DNA of 54,665 bases from Ruegeria lacuscaerulensis (GTDB lineage: Bacteria; Pseudomonadota; Alphaproteobacteria; Rhodobacterales; Rhodobacteraceae). A model generated the notes under the pieces. It was not told the origin of the DNA. It saw only the letters and a program-made list of their open reading frames with translations, and did not search any database. Shown here piece by piece: positions 25,708 through 35,358 of this stretch (its first letter is position 1; each line of letters begins with the position of its first letter). A program made the translations under genes and the position numbers. The stretch covers positions 1 through 54,665 of the forward strand of contig NZ_WPZL01000026.1 of NCBI RefSeq assembly GCF_013031245.1, read 5' to 3'.

Positions 25708-26598
25708 ATGCGTAAATCGGTTTTTTCTTTTCTATTCCTTATCGCAACTGCAAGCCCTGCACTGGCAGACGGTTCCCGGTTTGACACGCCGCAATCTGCT
25801 CTGGACGCCTTTGTGGAAGCTTTGAGGGCGGATGATCAGGCCAAGCTGTTGGAAATCTTCGGGTCCGAGGCCGAAGACCTGATTGGGACAGGAGATCCTG
25901 CCGAGGATCAGGAAAGACGACAGGAAGTTCTTGGCATGTACGCCGAGGGCTACCGCTTTCAGCCTGAAGATGACGGGGTGGTTCTTGTTTTGGGCGAAGA
26001 CAGCTGGCCCTTCCCAATCCCGATTTCACGTGGTGAAGACGGCTGGCAATTTGACCTCGACGCTGGGATCGAAGAACTCTCGGCCCGCGAAATTGGTTTG
26101 AACGAGCTTGAAGTGATCGATTTGCTCGAAGCCTATGTCGACCTTCAGGCCGCGTTCAGGCTGGTCGATCACAATGGCGATGGCGTCATGGAATTTGCAC
26201 AGACGATCATCGCCGACCCGGGTGTCAAAAACGGGCTGTTCTGGCCCGAGGAAGACAGCTTTGTCGGTGCAGCGCTGGCCCGTGCTGCCGCCTCGGGGTG
26301 GAGCGATGGCGAGGCTGATTATGAAGCCGAACCTTTCCTTGGCTATTACTACACCATCTTGCAGAGCCAGGGTCCAAACGCACCTGGCGGAGCCTATTCC
26401 TATTTTGTAGGTGACAAATTCGTTGCTGGGCACGCGCTGCTTGCGGTGCCTTCGGATTATGGTGAAACCGGTATTCACTCATTTCTGGTCGGCGAAAACG
26501 GGATCGTTTTTGAAGCAGATTTTGGCCCGGAGACACTGGATCTAACGGCTGAAATTTCAACATACGATCCCGGTTCAGACTGGTCGCCGGTTGAGTGA
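25708..26598 (+). CDS. DUF2950 exported protein
   Basis: 296 residues with a signal peptide (MRKSVFSFLFLIATASPALA). The mature part starts FDTPQSALDAFVEALRADDQAKLLEIFGSEAEDLI, typical of DUF2950, and ends in GYYYTILQSQGPNAPGGAYSYFVGDKFVAGHALLAVPSDYGETGIHSFLVGENGIVFEADFG, also a family hallmark. Start at 25708 overlaps the DUF3300 gene end by context (stop TAG then one base), so the two are one operon. Function unknown, presumably envelope-associated. Confidence 0.92.
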   Translation: MRKSVFSFLFLIATASPALADGSRFDTPQSALDAFVEALRADDQAKLLEIFGSEAEDLIGTGDPAEDQERRQEVLGMYAEGYRFQPEDDGVVLVLGEDSWPFPIPISRGEDGWQFDLDAGIEELSAREIGLNELEVIDLLEAYVDLQAAFRLVDHNGDGVMEFAQTIIADPGVKNGLFWPEEDSFVGAALARAAASGWSDGEADYEAEPFLGYYYTILQSQGPNAPGGAYSYFVGDKFVAGHALLAVPSDYGETGIHSFLVGENGIVFEADFGPETLDLTAEISTYDPGSDWSPVE

Positions 26599-26742
26599 CG
26601 CACAATAAACTACGTGCTGGATCCGGGTTTGTAACTATTGATTGCAATCCAGGTGTCGCAGTTACGTCATTTTCGGCGAAATTCGGGGGTGAAGTTCCGG
26701 CAATCTCGCGTCACGCTATAAAGCGTGCGCGGAAGGCAGATG

Positions 26743-27798
26743 ATGACGACACTTTCTGAGATACCGAGCGAACTTGCGGGTCCATCCGCCTGGACCGGCC
26801 GGGAAATGGTTGCGCGGCAAGACGAATGGATTGTCGATCTGTCATCACAGGACATCGCTGATATTGAGCAAGCTGCCCGCCACTATCTGAGCCTGGGGCG
26901 GGATATCGGTGAAATCTCAATGGCCGACTTTCCGCTACTGAGGTTTGATCGGCATCTGGAGACACTGCGCGACAAGCTGATCAGCGGGATCGGTTTCGAA
27001 GTAATCCGGGGCCTTCCGGTAGAGACATACTCTCAGGAAATGGCCGCGGCGATTTTTTGCGGGGTCGGCGCTCATCTAGGGTCGGCCCGCTCGCAGAATG
27101 CACAGGGGCATATTCTGGGGCATGTGCGGGACATCGGCGCGGATGCGAAGGATCCGAACACGCGAATTTACCAGACCCACGAACGTCAGACGTTTCACAC
27201 GGACAGCGCCGACATCGTGGGTTTGCTGTGTCTGCGTGATGCCAAGGAGGGCGGCGATTCACTGTTGGTCAGCGCCGAAACGATCTACAACCGGATGCGT
27301 GCCGAATGCCCCGAATTGCTGGAACGATTATTCGATCCCATTGCAACCGACCGGCGCGGCGAAGTTCCCGAAGGGATGCAACCCTATATGACGATTCCAC
27401 CGTTTTGCTGGCACGATGGTAAACTTACGGTGTTCTATCAACGGCAGTACATCGACAGCGCGCAAAGGTTCCCCGAGGCTATGCGCCTGACGCCCGATCA
27501 CGTCGCGGCATTAGACAGGTTCGATGCGCTGGCCAACGATCCTGACCTCTACCTGACCATGCGGTTGCAGCCAGGCGACATGCAGTTCGTCTACAACCAC
27601 TCGCAATTGCACGATCGGACAGGTTACACCGACTGGCCAGACCCGGCCGAACGTCGCCATTTGTTCCGCCTCTGGCTTTCGCCCGAGGGCGACCGTGAAT
27701 TGCCCGAGGTTTTCAGGCAGCGCTATGGAACGATAGGTGTGGGCAATCGCGGCGGGATCATCACGAAGGGCACTCGTCTACATGCTCCTCTGGACTGA
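26743..27798 (+). CDS. TauD/TfdA-family dioxygenase
   Basis: 351-residue Fe(II)/2-oxoglutarate-dependent oxygenase. Metal ligands are in QTFHTDSADIVG (H152, D154) and a distal histidine in the NHSQLHDRTGY segment; the 2-oxoglutarate arginine is in RRHLFRLWL. The N-terminal WTGREM and RGLPVETYSQEMAAAIF segments match the TauD-like clade common in Rhodobacterales. Substrate unknown. Two adjacent ATGs occur (26740, 26743); the second has better spacing from GGAAGG. Monocistronic by context. Confidence 0.88.
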   Translation: MTTLSEIPSELAGPSAWTGREMVARQDEWIVDLSSQDIADIEQAARHYLSLGRDIGEISMADFPLLRFDRHLETLRDKLISGIGFEVIRGLPVETYSQEMAAAIFCGVGAHLGSARSQNAQGHILGHVRDIGADAKDPNTRIYQTHERQTFHTDSADIVGLLCLRDAKEGGDSLLVSAETIYNRMRAECPELLERLFDPIATDRRGEVPEGMQPYMTIPPFCWHDGKLTVFYQRQYIDSAQRFPEAMRLTPDHVAALDRFDALANDPDLYLTMRLQPGDMQFVYNHSQLHDRTGYTDWPDPAERRHLFRLWLSPEGDRELPEVFRQRYGTIGVGNRGGIITKGTRLHAPLD

Positions 27799-27869
27799 CC
27801 GCGACCGGATGCTTGCATTACGTTTCGCGGGGGCGCATATCCAACGCAACTCTGCAAGTTGAGGTCCAT

Positions 27870-29255
27870 ATGTTCCGCGCGACACTTATCGCTCTTTCCT
27901 TTGCATGCGCCTCGGTTGCCACTGCTGAAACTCGCGTGCCGCAATCACAGGCCGAGATATCGTTGGGATTTGCGCCGGTGGTCAAAGAGGCGTCTCCGGC
28001 GGTCGTCAACATCTATGCCAAGATTGTGCGGCAAGGGCGGGCCAACCCGTTTTTCTCTGACCCGTTCTTTCAGGATTTCTTTGGCGGAGGATTTGGCGCG
28101 CCCCGCCCCCGGGTGCAGAATTCTTTGGGCTCGGGCGTGATCCTGTCCGATGACGGCTATGTGGTGTCCAACTATCACGTCGTCGGCACGGCTACGGAAA
28201 TCCGCGTTGTGACAACGGACCGGCGGGAATACTCGGCTCAAGTGGTTCTGGGGGACAAGGAAAGCGATATTGCCATATTGCGCCTGAAAGAGGCTGAAGA
28301 GCTGCCCTTCCTGCAATTACGCGATTCAGATCATGTCGAAGTGGGCGAACTGGCGCTGGCCATCGGCAACCCGTTCGGGGTGGGGCAGACCGTGTCGTCG
28401 GGCATCATCTCGGGACTGGCGCGGACCGGAACGGCGACGGGTAACGCGCGGGGATACTTCATTCAGACCGACGCCGCCATCAATCCCGGCAATTCGGGTG
28501 GGGCGCTGATAGACGTGAATGGTGATCTGATCGGGATCAACACATCGATCCTGACACGTTCGGGGGGATCGAACGGTATCGGCTTTGCAATCCCGGCCAA
28601 TCTGGTTGCAGAGTTTCTGCGACAGGCACAGAACGGGAATGAGAGCTTTGTCAGCCCTTGGGCTGGAATGGCGGGCCAGCATATGAGCGCGGACATCGCC
28701 GAGTCATTGGGATTGGTAATCCCCATGGGCGTTGTGATCTCGGACCTGCATCCGCTCAGCCCTCTGGCTGAGGCCGGGTTGCGCGTTGGCGATGTTGTGA
28801 CGCATGTGGACGGGGATGAGGTGAATTCTCCGGCTGAGATGAAGTTTCGCATGTCGGTGGCAGGCGTAGGCGGCACTTCGGTCGTGACCCGGCTGCGCGG
28901 AGATGGCCGTACGGATGTACCGATCGCTCTTATCAGGGCGCCGGAATCTCCGGAAGCCGAGGAAACCACGCTGGACGACAAGACCGTGATGCCAGGGCTG
29001 ACCGTGTCACGGGTGAACCCGGCGGTTATCGCGCGGATGGGGCTTTTGTTGTCGCAGACAGGCGTGGTTGTGGTGGATGCTGGCCCTTATGGGGGCCGTT
29101 CTGGGCTGCGCGCAGGTGATGTGGTCAACAGTATCAACGGCGCGGAGATCGAGCGCCCCGACGACGTCGTAGATGCCCTGACCGACCCTGGCCGCAGGGT
29201 GAATCTGGATATTCTCCGGGGTGGACGGCCCGTTTCCCTGCGGTTCCGGCTGTGA
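27870..29255 (+). CDS. Periplasmic Deg/HtrA-type serine protease
   Basis: 461 residues: signal peptide (MFRATLIALSFACASVATA), trypsin-like protease and two PDZ domains. Catalytic triad: H103 in SNYHVVG, D133 in ESDIAILRL, S209 in NPGNSGGALID. Loop L1 carries the FFSDPFFQDFFGG stretch. PDZ1 begins near residue 260 and PDZ2 near 370 (GLTVSRVNPAVIARMGL). It would act in envelope protein quality control. Its end overlaps the upstream region of rarA, and rarA starts five bases after its stop. The position upstream of rarA is seen in related genomes from memory only. DegP/DegQ/DegS subtype not assigned. Confidence 0.93.
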   Translation: MFRATLIALSFACASVATAETRVPQSQAEISLGFAPVVKEASPAVVNIYAKIVRQGRANPFFSDPFFQDFFGGGFGAPRPRVQNSLGSGVILSDDGYVVSNYHVVGTATEIRVVTTDRREYSAQVVLGDKESDIAILRLKEAEELPFLQLRDSDHVEVGELALAIGNPFGVGQTVSSGIISGLARTGTATGNARGYFIQTDAAINPGNSGGALIDVNGDLIGINTSILTRSGGSNGIGFAIPANLVAEFLRQAQNGNESFVSPWAGMAGQHMSADIAESLGLVIPMGVVISDLHPLSPLAEAGLRVGDVVTHVDGDEVNSPAEMKFRMSVAGVGGTSVVTRLRGDGRTDVPIALIRAPESPEAEETTLDDKTVMPGLTVSRVNPAVIARMGLLLSQTGVVVVDAGPYGGRSGLRAGDVVNSINGAEIERPDDVVDALTDPGRRVNLDILRGGRPVSLRFRL

Positions 29256-29259
29256 TCCC

Positions 29260-30570
29260 ATGAGCGACCTGTTCGACACCGAGGCAACTGAGCCCGCGCC
29301 GGCAGCACATCGTCCGCTGGCCGATCGTCTGCGGCCGCAAACGCTGGCCGAAGTGGTCGGGCAGGAGCAAGTTCTGGGCCCGGACGGGCCGCTGGGTGTC
29401 ATGCTGGCCTCGGGCAGTCTGTCCAGCCTTGTGTTCTGGGGACCGCCGGGTGTGGGCAAGACCACCATCGCTCGGTTGCTGGCGCAGGAAACCGATCTGC
29501 ATTTCGTTCAGATCAGCGCGATTTTCACGGGCGTGCAGGATCTGAAGAAAGTGTTCGAGGCGGCGAAGATCCGGCGTCAGAACGGGCAGGGGACATTACT
29601 GTTTGTCGATGAAATTCACCGGTTCAACAAGGCGCAGCAGGACGGGTTCCTGCCGCATATGGAGGACGGCACGATCCTGCTGGTCGGGGCGACGACCGAA
29701 AACCCGTCCTTTGAACTGAATGCCGCAGTGCTTAGCCGGGCGCAGGTGTTAGTTCTGGAACGGCTCAGCCTGGCCGATCTGGAGCGCCTGACCCAGCGCG
29801 CGGAAAAAGAACTGGACCGCCCACTGCCTCTGACGGGTGCTGCACGAGAGGCGCTGCAGGAAATGGCCGATGGCGACGGGCGGGCGCTGTTGAACCTGAT
29901 CGAACAGATCGCGGCATGGAAGGTCGATGCGCCTTTGGACACCGAGGCCCTCTCTACCCGGCTGATGCGGCGTGCGGCGAAATACGACAAGTCGGGTGAC
30001 GAGCATTACAACCTGATTTCGGCCCTGCACAAATCCGTTCGGGGCTCGGATCCGGATGCGGCTCTGTATTGGTTCGCGCGGATGCTGGAGGGCGGTGAAG
30101 ACCCTCGTTATATTGCTCGCCGCCTGACAATCATGGCGGTCGAGGATATCAGCCTTGCCGATCCGCAGGCGCAGGCGCTGGCCCTGCATGCGTGGGAAGT
30201 TTACGAACGGATCGGTAGCCCCGAGGGGGAACTGGCTCTGGCGCAGGCGGTTGTCTATCTGGCATTGGCGCCCAAGTCGAACGGAGCCTATGCGGGGTAC
30301 AAGGCGGCCCGCGAACTGGCCCGGCGTTCAGGTAGCGAGCCGCCGCCGATGCACATCCTGAACGCGCCCACGACTCTGATGAAGGATCAAGGGTTTGGGG
30401 CCGGGTACAAGTATGACCACGATCAGGATGACGGGTTTTCCGGTCAGAATTACTTCCCTGAGACCATGAAAAGGCCCATTCTGTACCAGCCGGTCGAGCG
30501 CGGTTTTGAGCGTGAGCTGAAAAAACGAATGGACTATTTCGCCAGGCTGCGGGCGCAGCGCAACAGCTAA
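29260..30570 (+). CDS. rarA: Replication-associated recombination protein A (AAA+ ATPase)
   Basis: 436-residue clamp-loader-like AAA+ ATPase acting at stalled forks. Walker A GPPGVGKTT (K67), Walker B LLFVDEIHRFNKAQQD, sensor GATTENPSFELN. RPLADRLRPQTLAEVVGQEQVLG at the N-terminus and KYDKSGDEHYNLISALHKSVRGSDPDAALYWFARMLEGGEDPRYIARRL in the C-terminal domain are RarA/MgsA hallmarks. ATG at 29260 is used. Confidence 0.95.
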   Translation: MSDLFDTEATEPAPAAHRPLADRLRPQTLAEVVGQEQVLGPDGPLGVMLASGSLSSLVFWGPPGVGKTTIARLLAQETDLHFVQISAIFTGVQDLKKVFEAAKIRRQNGQGTLLFVDEIHRFNKAQQDGFLPHMEDGTILLVGATTENPSFELNAAVLSRAQVLVLERLSLADLERLTQRAEKELDRPLPLTGAAREALQEMADGDGRALLNLIEQIAAWKVDAPLDTEALSTRLMRRAAKYDKSGDEHYNLISALHKSVRGSDPDAALYWFARMLEGGEDPRYIARRLTIMAVEDISLADPQAQALALHAWEVYERIGSPEGELALAQAVVYLALAPKSNGAYAGYKAARELARRSGSEPPPMHILNAPTTLMKDQGFGAGYKYDHDQDDGFSGQNYFPETMKRPILYQPVERGFERELKKRMDYFARLRAQRNS

Positions 30571-30645
30571 ATTCCGTAGCGTCAGAAGCGACAGGTGGCC
30601 AAAATCGCGCTTCCCTCGGGTCATGAGATTCGAGGGAGGAACGCG

Positions 30646-31452
30646 ATGACCGTTTCAATCGACAAAACGGACGATGTCTGGACAATCATCCATGACCGGC
30701 CTGAAGCTCGTAACGCCGTGGATCCCGAGCATGCGGAGGCTCTGGTTGCGGCGTTTCTCGACTTTGAACACAGTCCGGCCAAAGCGGCGGTGTTCTGGGG
30801 AAAGGGCGGCAACTTCTGCGCTGGATGGGATTTGAAACTGGCCGCCACTCATTCAGACCCGGAACTGGGCGAGGCATATTATGAAAAACATGCCTTCCCT
30901 ATCGGATCGGCGCCATCGACACTTGGCCCGATGGGCCCGTCGCGCCTGGAATTGTCCAAGCCGGTGATCGGCGCGATCGAAGGCGCTGCTGTGGCGGGTG
31001 GGATGGAGCTTGCCTTGTGGTGTGACATCCGGGTGATGGCCGAAACCGCCTATCTGGGCGTCTATTGCCGCCGTTGGGGGATCACTCTGATGGATGGCGG
31101 AACAGTGCGCCTGCCGCGTCTGGTCGGGCAAGGCAAGGCGCTGGAGATTGCTCTGACCGGCCGCAAGGTCGAGGCCGAGGAATGTTATCGCATCGGTCTG
31201 GCCGAGAAAATCGTGCCCCATGGCGAGTCCCGCGCCGCCGCCGAAGCCATGGCCCATGAGATCGCCCGCTTTCCGCAGGAGGCCGTTCGTGCCGACCGCC
31301 GTTCGATCATCGAGACGCGGGGCCTGCCCGTGCGCGATGCGCTGAAGGTCGAATGGGCCAATGGGCTGGAAGCAATTCGCCGCGAAGGCACTGCAGGCGC
31401 GGGACGGTTCCGCGATGGGGCTGGGCGGCACGGGGATTTTTCAAACATCTGA
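30646..31452 (+). CDS. Crotonase-family enoyl-CoA hydratase/isomerase-like protein
   Basis: 268-residue acyl-CoA handling enzyme. Oxyanion-hole segments are GKGGNFCAGWDLK (residues about 46-58) and IEGAAVAGGMELALWCDIRV (about 109-128). The first catalytic glutamate position (GMEL) is kept. By manual alignment to mitochondrial enoyl-CoA hydratase the second glutamate position reads C or R in GVYCRRWGITLMDGGTVRL, so hydratase activity is uncertain. GAGGGAGGA is a strong ribosome binding site. It stands alone between rarA and the rluC operon. Substrate unknown. Confidence 0.88.
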   Translation: MTVSIDKTDDVWTIIHDRPEARNAVDPEHAEALVAAFLDFEHSPAKAAVFWGKGGNFCAGWDLKLAATHSDPELGEAYYEKHAFPIGSAPSTLGPMGPSRLELSKPVIGAIEGAAVAGGMELALWCDIRVMAETAYLGVYCRRWGITLMDGGTVRLPRLVGQGKALEIALTGRKVEAEECYRIGLAEKIVPHGESRAAAEAMAHEIARFPQEAVRADRRSIIETRGLPVRDALKVEWANGLEAIRREGTAGAGRFRDGAGRHGDFSNI

Positions 31453-31581
31453 CGGCCCGTCTCACTGGGCTGTCCCGGCTTGACTCTTGCGCTGCAGCAC
31501 GCCACAGACGCGCATGTTTTCTAGGGCACTTACAGACACGTTTGCCGCGCGGGCATTCTGCGCGGAGCAGGGGATATCGGC

Positions 31582-32625
31582 ATGAGCGGCGTACAGATGA
31601 TCACCGTGGCAGAGGGTGACGGCGACCAGCGACTGGACCGCTGGCTGCGCCGCCTGTTCCCCCATGTCAGCCAGGGCCGTATCGAAAAGATGTGCCGCAA
31701 GGGCGAGTTGCGTGTTGAAGGCGGCCGGGTCAAGGCATCGACCCGCCTGGAGACCGGTCAGGTCGTGCGCGTTCCGCCGTTGCCGGACGCTGATCATAAG
31801 CCTGTCGAGGTCCAGCGACGTGTCTCGGATGCCGACGCCAAGATGATCCAGTCCTGCGTGATCTATCGCGATGACCACGTGCTGGCCCTCAATAAACCCC
31901 ACGGCCTGCCTGTGCAGGGTGGCAGCGGCCAGACCCGCCATGTGGACAGCCTGTCTGAGGCGCTACGGTTCGGATACGACGAAAACCCCCGCCTTGTGCA
32001 CCGTCTGGACAAGGACACTTCGGGCGTTCTGCTGATGGCCCGCACGCGCGAGGCGGCCAAGGGGCTGACGGCAGCATTCCGTCACCGCGACACGCGCAAG
32101 ATTTACTGGGCCCTGGTGGCCGGGGTGCCGACCCCGTATCTGGGTGAGATCAAGACCGGGCTGGTCAAAGCACCCGGCCACGGCAAGCACGGTGAGGGCG
32201 AAAAGATGGTCGCCGTGCACCTGAACGAAATTGACGACAACCCGGGAGCGAAACGCGCGCACACACTGTATGCGACGCTCTACCGGGTGGCCGGGCGCGC
32301 CGCGTGGGTAGCGATGGAGCCGATTACCGGACGCACGCACCAGTTGCGGGCGCATATGGCCGCGATTGGTCATCCGATCATCGGCGATGGTAAATATGGC
32401 GGCTCGGGTCAGGAAAATCTGGGCGATGGCTGGGGCGCGCAATTGGGCGGGATCATCAGCAAGAAACTGCACCTGCACGCGCGGCAGGCCTCGTTCCAGC
32501 ATCCGGTGACCCGCAAGTCAATCACCGTCACCGCACCTTTGCCCGAGCATATGAAGCACAGCTGGGACACGTTCGGCTGGACCGAGGATTTGGCCGCAGA
32601 TGACCCGTTTGAGGAACTGCAATGA
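31582..32625 (+). CDS. RluA-family 23S rRNA pseudouridine synthase
   Basis: 347 residues. An N-terminal S4 domain (RLDRWLRRLFPHVSQGRIEKMCRKGELRV) precedes the catalytic domain with VHRLDKDTSGVLLMART, where D is the catalytic aspartate, and the C-terminal GRTHQLRAHMAAIGHPIIGDGKYG. The S4 domain places it with RluC/RluD rather than RluA; RluC is the best guess. It is the first gene of a three-gene operon; its stop overlaps the next start by four bases. Confidence 0.93.
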   Translation: MSGVQMITVAEGDGDQRLDRWLRRLFPHVSQGRIEKMCRKGELRVEGGRVKASTRLETGQVVRVPPLPDADHKPVEVQRRVSDADAKMIQSCVIYRDDHVLALNKPHGLPVQGGSGQTRHVDSLSEALRFGYDENPRLVHRLDKDTSGVLLMARTREAAKGLTAAFRHRDTRKIYWALVAGVPTPYLGEIKTGLVKAPGHGKHGEGEKMVAVHLNEIDDNPGAKRAHTLYATLYRVAGRAAWVAMEPITGRTHQLRAHMAAIGHPIIGDGKYGGSGQENLGDGWGAQLGGIISKKLHLHARQASFQHPVTRKSITVTAPLPEHMKHSWDTFGWTEDLAADDPFEELQ

Positions 32626-33293
32626 GCGCACCACTGCGACTGGTGCTGTTCGACGTGGACGGAACTCTGGTCGACAGCCAGGGCAGCATCGTCGCGGCCA
32701 TGACGGCCAGTTTCGATGCGTTGTCGCTGCCGGTGCCGGAACGGCAGGCGATATTGTCCATCGTGGGCCTGTCCCTGCCGAACGCGATGGCGCAATTGGC
32801 ACCTGAGCAATCGGACAGCGTTCAGCACAGCCTTGTTGAGGGGTATAAACAGGCCTATCACGCACACCGTCTGGAACAGGGAGCGGCAAGCTCTCCGCTC
32901 TATCCTGGGGCCAGAGAGGTTATCGAGGGGCTGCATGCCGTGCCCGAAGTATTGCTGGGGGTGGCCACCGGGAAGTCTCAGCGCGGTCTGGACGCGTTGA
33001 TCGAAGCGCACGGGTTGGAGCGCTTTTTTGTCACCCGGCAGGTAGCGGATCATCACCCGTCGAAACCGCATCCTTCGATGATCGACACGGCGCGTGCAGA
33101 AACTGGCATAGACGCGGCCGCGACGGCCATGGTCGGTGACACCCGGTTTGACATGGAAATGGCCAAAGCGGCCGGTGTGGCAGGAATTGGCGTGACGTGG
33201 GGCTATCATCACCGATCCGCGTTGGGCGGCGCTGTCTGCGTAATCGAAACCTTTGACCAGCTGCCGCGCGCGCTGGATAACATCTGGACCTGA
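32622..33293 (+). CDS. HAD-superfamily hydrolase, phosphoglycolate phosphatase-like
   Basis: 223-residue phosphatase. Motif I LVLFDVDGTLVDS at residues about 7-19, motif II in GVATGKSQRG, motif III lysine in KPHP, and motif IV MVGDTRFDMEMAKAAG. A cap domain is inserted after motif I. Phosphoglycolate or a similar small phosphate ester is the family default; the true substrate is unknown. Its start overlaps the rluC-like gene, its stop is five bases before the ATP12 gene. Confidence 0.92.
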   Translation: MSAPLRLVLFDVDGTLVDSQGSIVAAMTASFDALSLPVPERQAILSIVGLSLPNAMAQLAPEQSDSVQHSLVEGYKQAYHAHRLEQGAASSPLYPGAREVIEGLHAVPEVLLGVATGKSQRGLDALIEAHGLERFFVTRQVADHHPSKPHPSMIDTARAETGIDAAATAMVGDTRFDMEMAKAAGVAGIGVTWGYHHRSALGGAVCVIETFDQLPRALDNIWT

Positions 33294-33297
33294 CGAC

Positions 33298-34005
33298 ATG
33301 AGCGACTGGAAGCCGAAACGATTTTGGACGGAGAGCGCGGTGGTCGAAGCCGACGGCGGATTTACCGTTGAACTGGATGGTCGTCGTGTGAAAACCCCGG
33401 CGAAGGCTTCGTTGATTCTGCCGACCCGAGCGATGGCCAGCGCGGTCGCCGCCGAATGGGACGCGCAGGAAAAACTGGTTGACCCGACGTCAATGCCATT
33501 CACCCGTTCGGCAAATGCCGCGATCGACAAAGTGCGCCAGCAGCACGCTGAGGTTGCGGACATGCTGGCCGATTACGGCGATTCGGACCTGCTGTGTTAC
33601 CGGGCCACTCACCCGCAGGAGTTGCAGCAAAGGCAGGCCGAGCAATGGGACCCGGTGTTGGATTGGGCTGCGGATGCGCTTTCCGCGCGGCTGTTGCCGG
33701 TGGCCGGGGTATTGCACCAACCGCAGCCTGAGGAGGCTCTGACAACCCTCAGACAGCGTGTGCACGGGCTAAATGACTATCAGCTTGCCGCTTTCCATGA
33801 CCTTGTCAGCATGTCGGGGTCTCTCATTCTAGGTTTTGCCGCCGCGCAAAACTGGCGCAAAGTGGAAGAAATCTGGCAAATTTCCAGGCTGGATGAGCTG
33901 TGGCAGATCGAACAATGGGGCCACGATGAAGAGGCACAGGCGGTGGCTGAAACCAAATTTACCGCCTTTTTGCACGCGAAACGGTTTTTCGATATCTCGG
34001 ATTGA
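33298..34005 (+). CDS. ATP12-family F1-ATPase assembly chaperone
   Basis: 235 residues matching ATP12: PKRFWTESAVVEADGGFTVELDGRRVKTPAKASLILPT at the N-terminus, W-D-A-Q-E-K-L-V-D-P-T-S-M-P-F-T-R-S-A-N-A-A-I-D in the middle, and RPAQEL/THPQELQQRQ and SMSGSLILGFA segments further on. In mitochondria Atp12 binds the F1 alpha subunit; alphaproteobacteria keep a homologue. It is the third gene of the rluC operon. Confidence 0.92.
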   Translation: MSDWKPKRFWTESAVVEADGGFTVELDGRRVKTPAKASLILPTRAMASAVAAEWDAQEKLVDPTSMPFTRSANAAIDKVRQQHAEVADMLADYGDSDLLCYRATHPQELQQRQAEQWDPVLDWAADALSARLLPVAGVLHQPQPEEALTTLRQRVHGLNDYQLAAFHDLVSMSGSLILGFAAAQNWRKVEEIWQISRLDELWQIEQWGHDEEAQAVAETKFTAFLHAKRFFDISD

Positions 34006-34214
34006 GCCCTCACGACCTGATTTTTCCGATCTTGAGCGAGTCATCTCAGGATTGACTCATCGTTTTCCCTGATCCGACCCTTGACGTTTGTTTATGAATG
34101 CGACCAAACTCAAGCCCACTAAAGGGGAGACACCTTTGGGGAAACCTTTCTGGTGCCAGAGGTGCCGGACAGAACTGCCCCCGAACCGGGGTGGAAAATC
34201 AGGAAGAGGTAAAA

Positions 34215-35231
34215 ATGAAAAAATCCGTAATCTTGGGCGCGGCCACAGTTGCCGGTCTGGCCGCTGGTGCAGCCGCGGCGGGTACTGTGGACGACGTCAA
34301 GGCGCGCGGTAAGCTGAACTGCGGTGTAACCACCGGTCTGGTCGGCTTTGCGGCGCCGGACGCGAATGGCGAATGGCAGGGCTTTGACGTGGCCGTATGC
34401 CGCGCGGTTGCCGCTGCTGTACTCGGCGATGCAAACGCAGTTGAATTCGTTCCGACCACCGGTAAGACACGCTTCACCGCGCTGGCTTCAGGTGAAATCG
34501 ACATGCTGGCCCGGAACACTACCTGGACCTTCAGCCGCGATGTTGACCTTAAGTTCGAATTCGTTGGCGTCAACTATTATGACGGTCAGGGCTTTATGGT
34601 TCCCAAGGCGCTGGGCGTAAGCTCGGCCAAGGAACTGGACGGCGCCACTGTCTGCATCCAGACCGGTACCACCACCGAGCTGAACCTTGCGGATTTCTTC
34701 CGCTCGAACAACATCAGCTACGAACCGGTTCCGATCGAAACCAACGCCGAAGCGCAGCAGCAGTACCTTGCTGGCGCATGTGACGTTTACACCACTGACG
34801 CATCGGGCCTGGCCGCAACCCGCGCCACGTTCGAAAACCCCGGTGACCACGTCCTGCTGCCCGAAATCATCTCGAAAGAGCCGCTGGGCCCGCTGGTCCG
34901 TCACGGTGATCACGAGTGGGGCGACGTTGTCCGCTGGACCCTGAATGCTATGATCTCGGCTGAAGAGCTGGGCGTCACCTCGGCCAACATCGACGAGATG
35001 GCCGCCGGCACCGACAACCCCGAAGTGAATCGTCTGCTGGGCAGCGAGGGCACTCTGGGTGAGATGCTGGGCCTGGACGCCAACTGGGCTGCAAACGCGA
35101 TCAAAGCCGGTGGTAACTATGGTGAAGTATTCGCCAAGAACATCGGTGAGGAAACTCCGATCGGTCTGGCTCGTGGCCTGAACGCACAATGGACCGATGG
35201 CGGTTTGCTGTACTCGCCACCGTTCCGTTAA
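34215..35231 (+). CDS. aapJ: General L-amino acid ABC transporter, periplasmic binding protein
   Basis: 338 residues with signal peptide (MKKSVILGAATVAGLAAGAAAA). The mature part shows VKARGKLNCGVTTGLVGFAAPDANGEWQGFDVAVCRAVAAAVLGDA and DMLARNTTWTFSRD, the signature of AapJ/BztA binding proteins. It would capture amino acids for AapQMP. The ATG at 34215 follows AAGAGG. A strong terminator downstream allows more binding protein than permease to be made. aap genes in related species respond to nitrogen; no NtrC box was looked for in detail. Confidence 0.95.
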   Translation: MKKSVILGAATVAGLAAGAAAAGTVDDVKARGKLNCGVTTGLVGFAAPDANGEWQGFDVAVCRAVAAAVLGDANAVEFVPTTGKTRFTALASGEIDMLARNTTWTFSRDVDLKFEFVGVNYYDGQGFMVPKALGVSSAKELDGATVCIQTGTTTELNLADFFRSNNISYEPVPIETNAEAQQQYLAGACDVYTTDASGLAATRATFENPGDHVLLPEIISKEPLGPLVRHGDHEWGDVVRWTLNAMISAEELGVTSANIDEMAAGTDNPEVNRLLGSEGTLGEMLGLDANWAANAIKAGGNYGEVFAKNIGEETPIGLARGLNAQWTDGGLLYSPPFR

Positions 35232-35240
35232 AACCCACGG

Positions 35241-35272
35241 AAAAGGGCGCAGGGCAACCTGCGCCCTTTTTC
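35241..35272 (+). terminator. Intercistronic terminator between aapJ and aapQ
   Basis: Perfect 13-base stem AAAAGGGCGCAGG / CCTGCGCCCTTTT with a GCAA tetraloop, followed by T. Such partial terminators after binding-protein genes adjust subunit ratios. Confidence 0.93.
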
Positions 35273-35358
35273 CATCAATAAGAAACACGCCCGGAGAGTT
35301 CTGAGCAGAGACAAACTCTGCCGCCAAAAACCGGGATGCACGGGGATATACATAGGTC

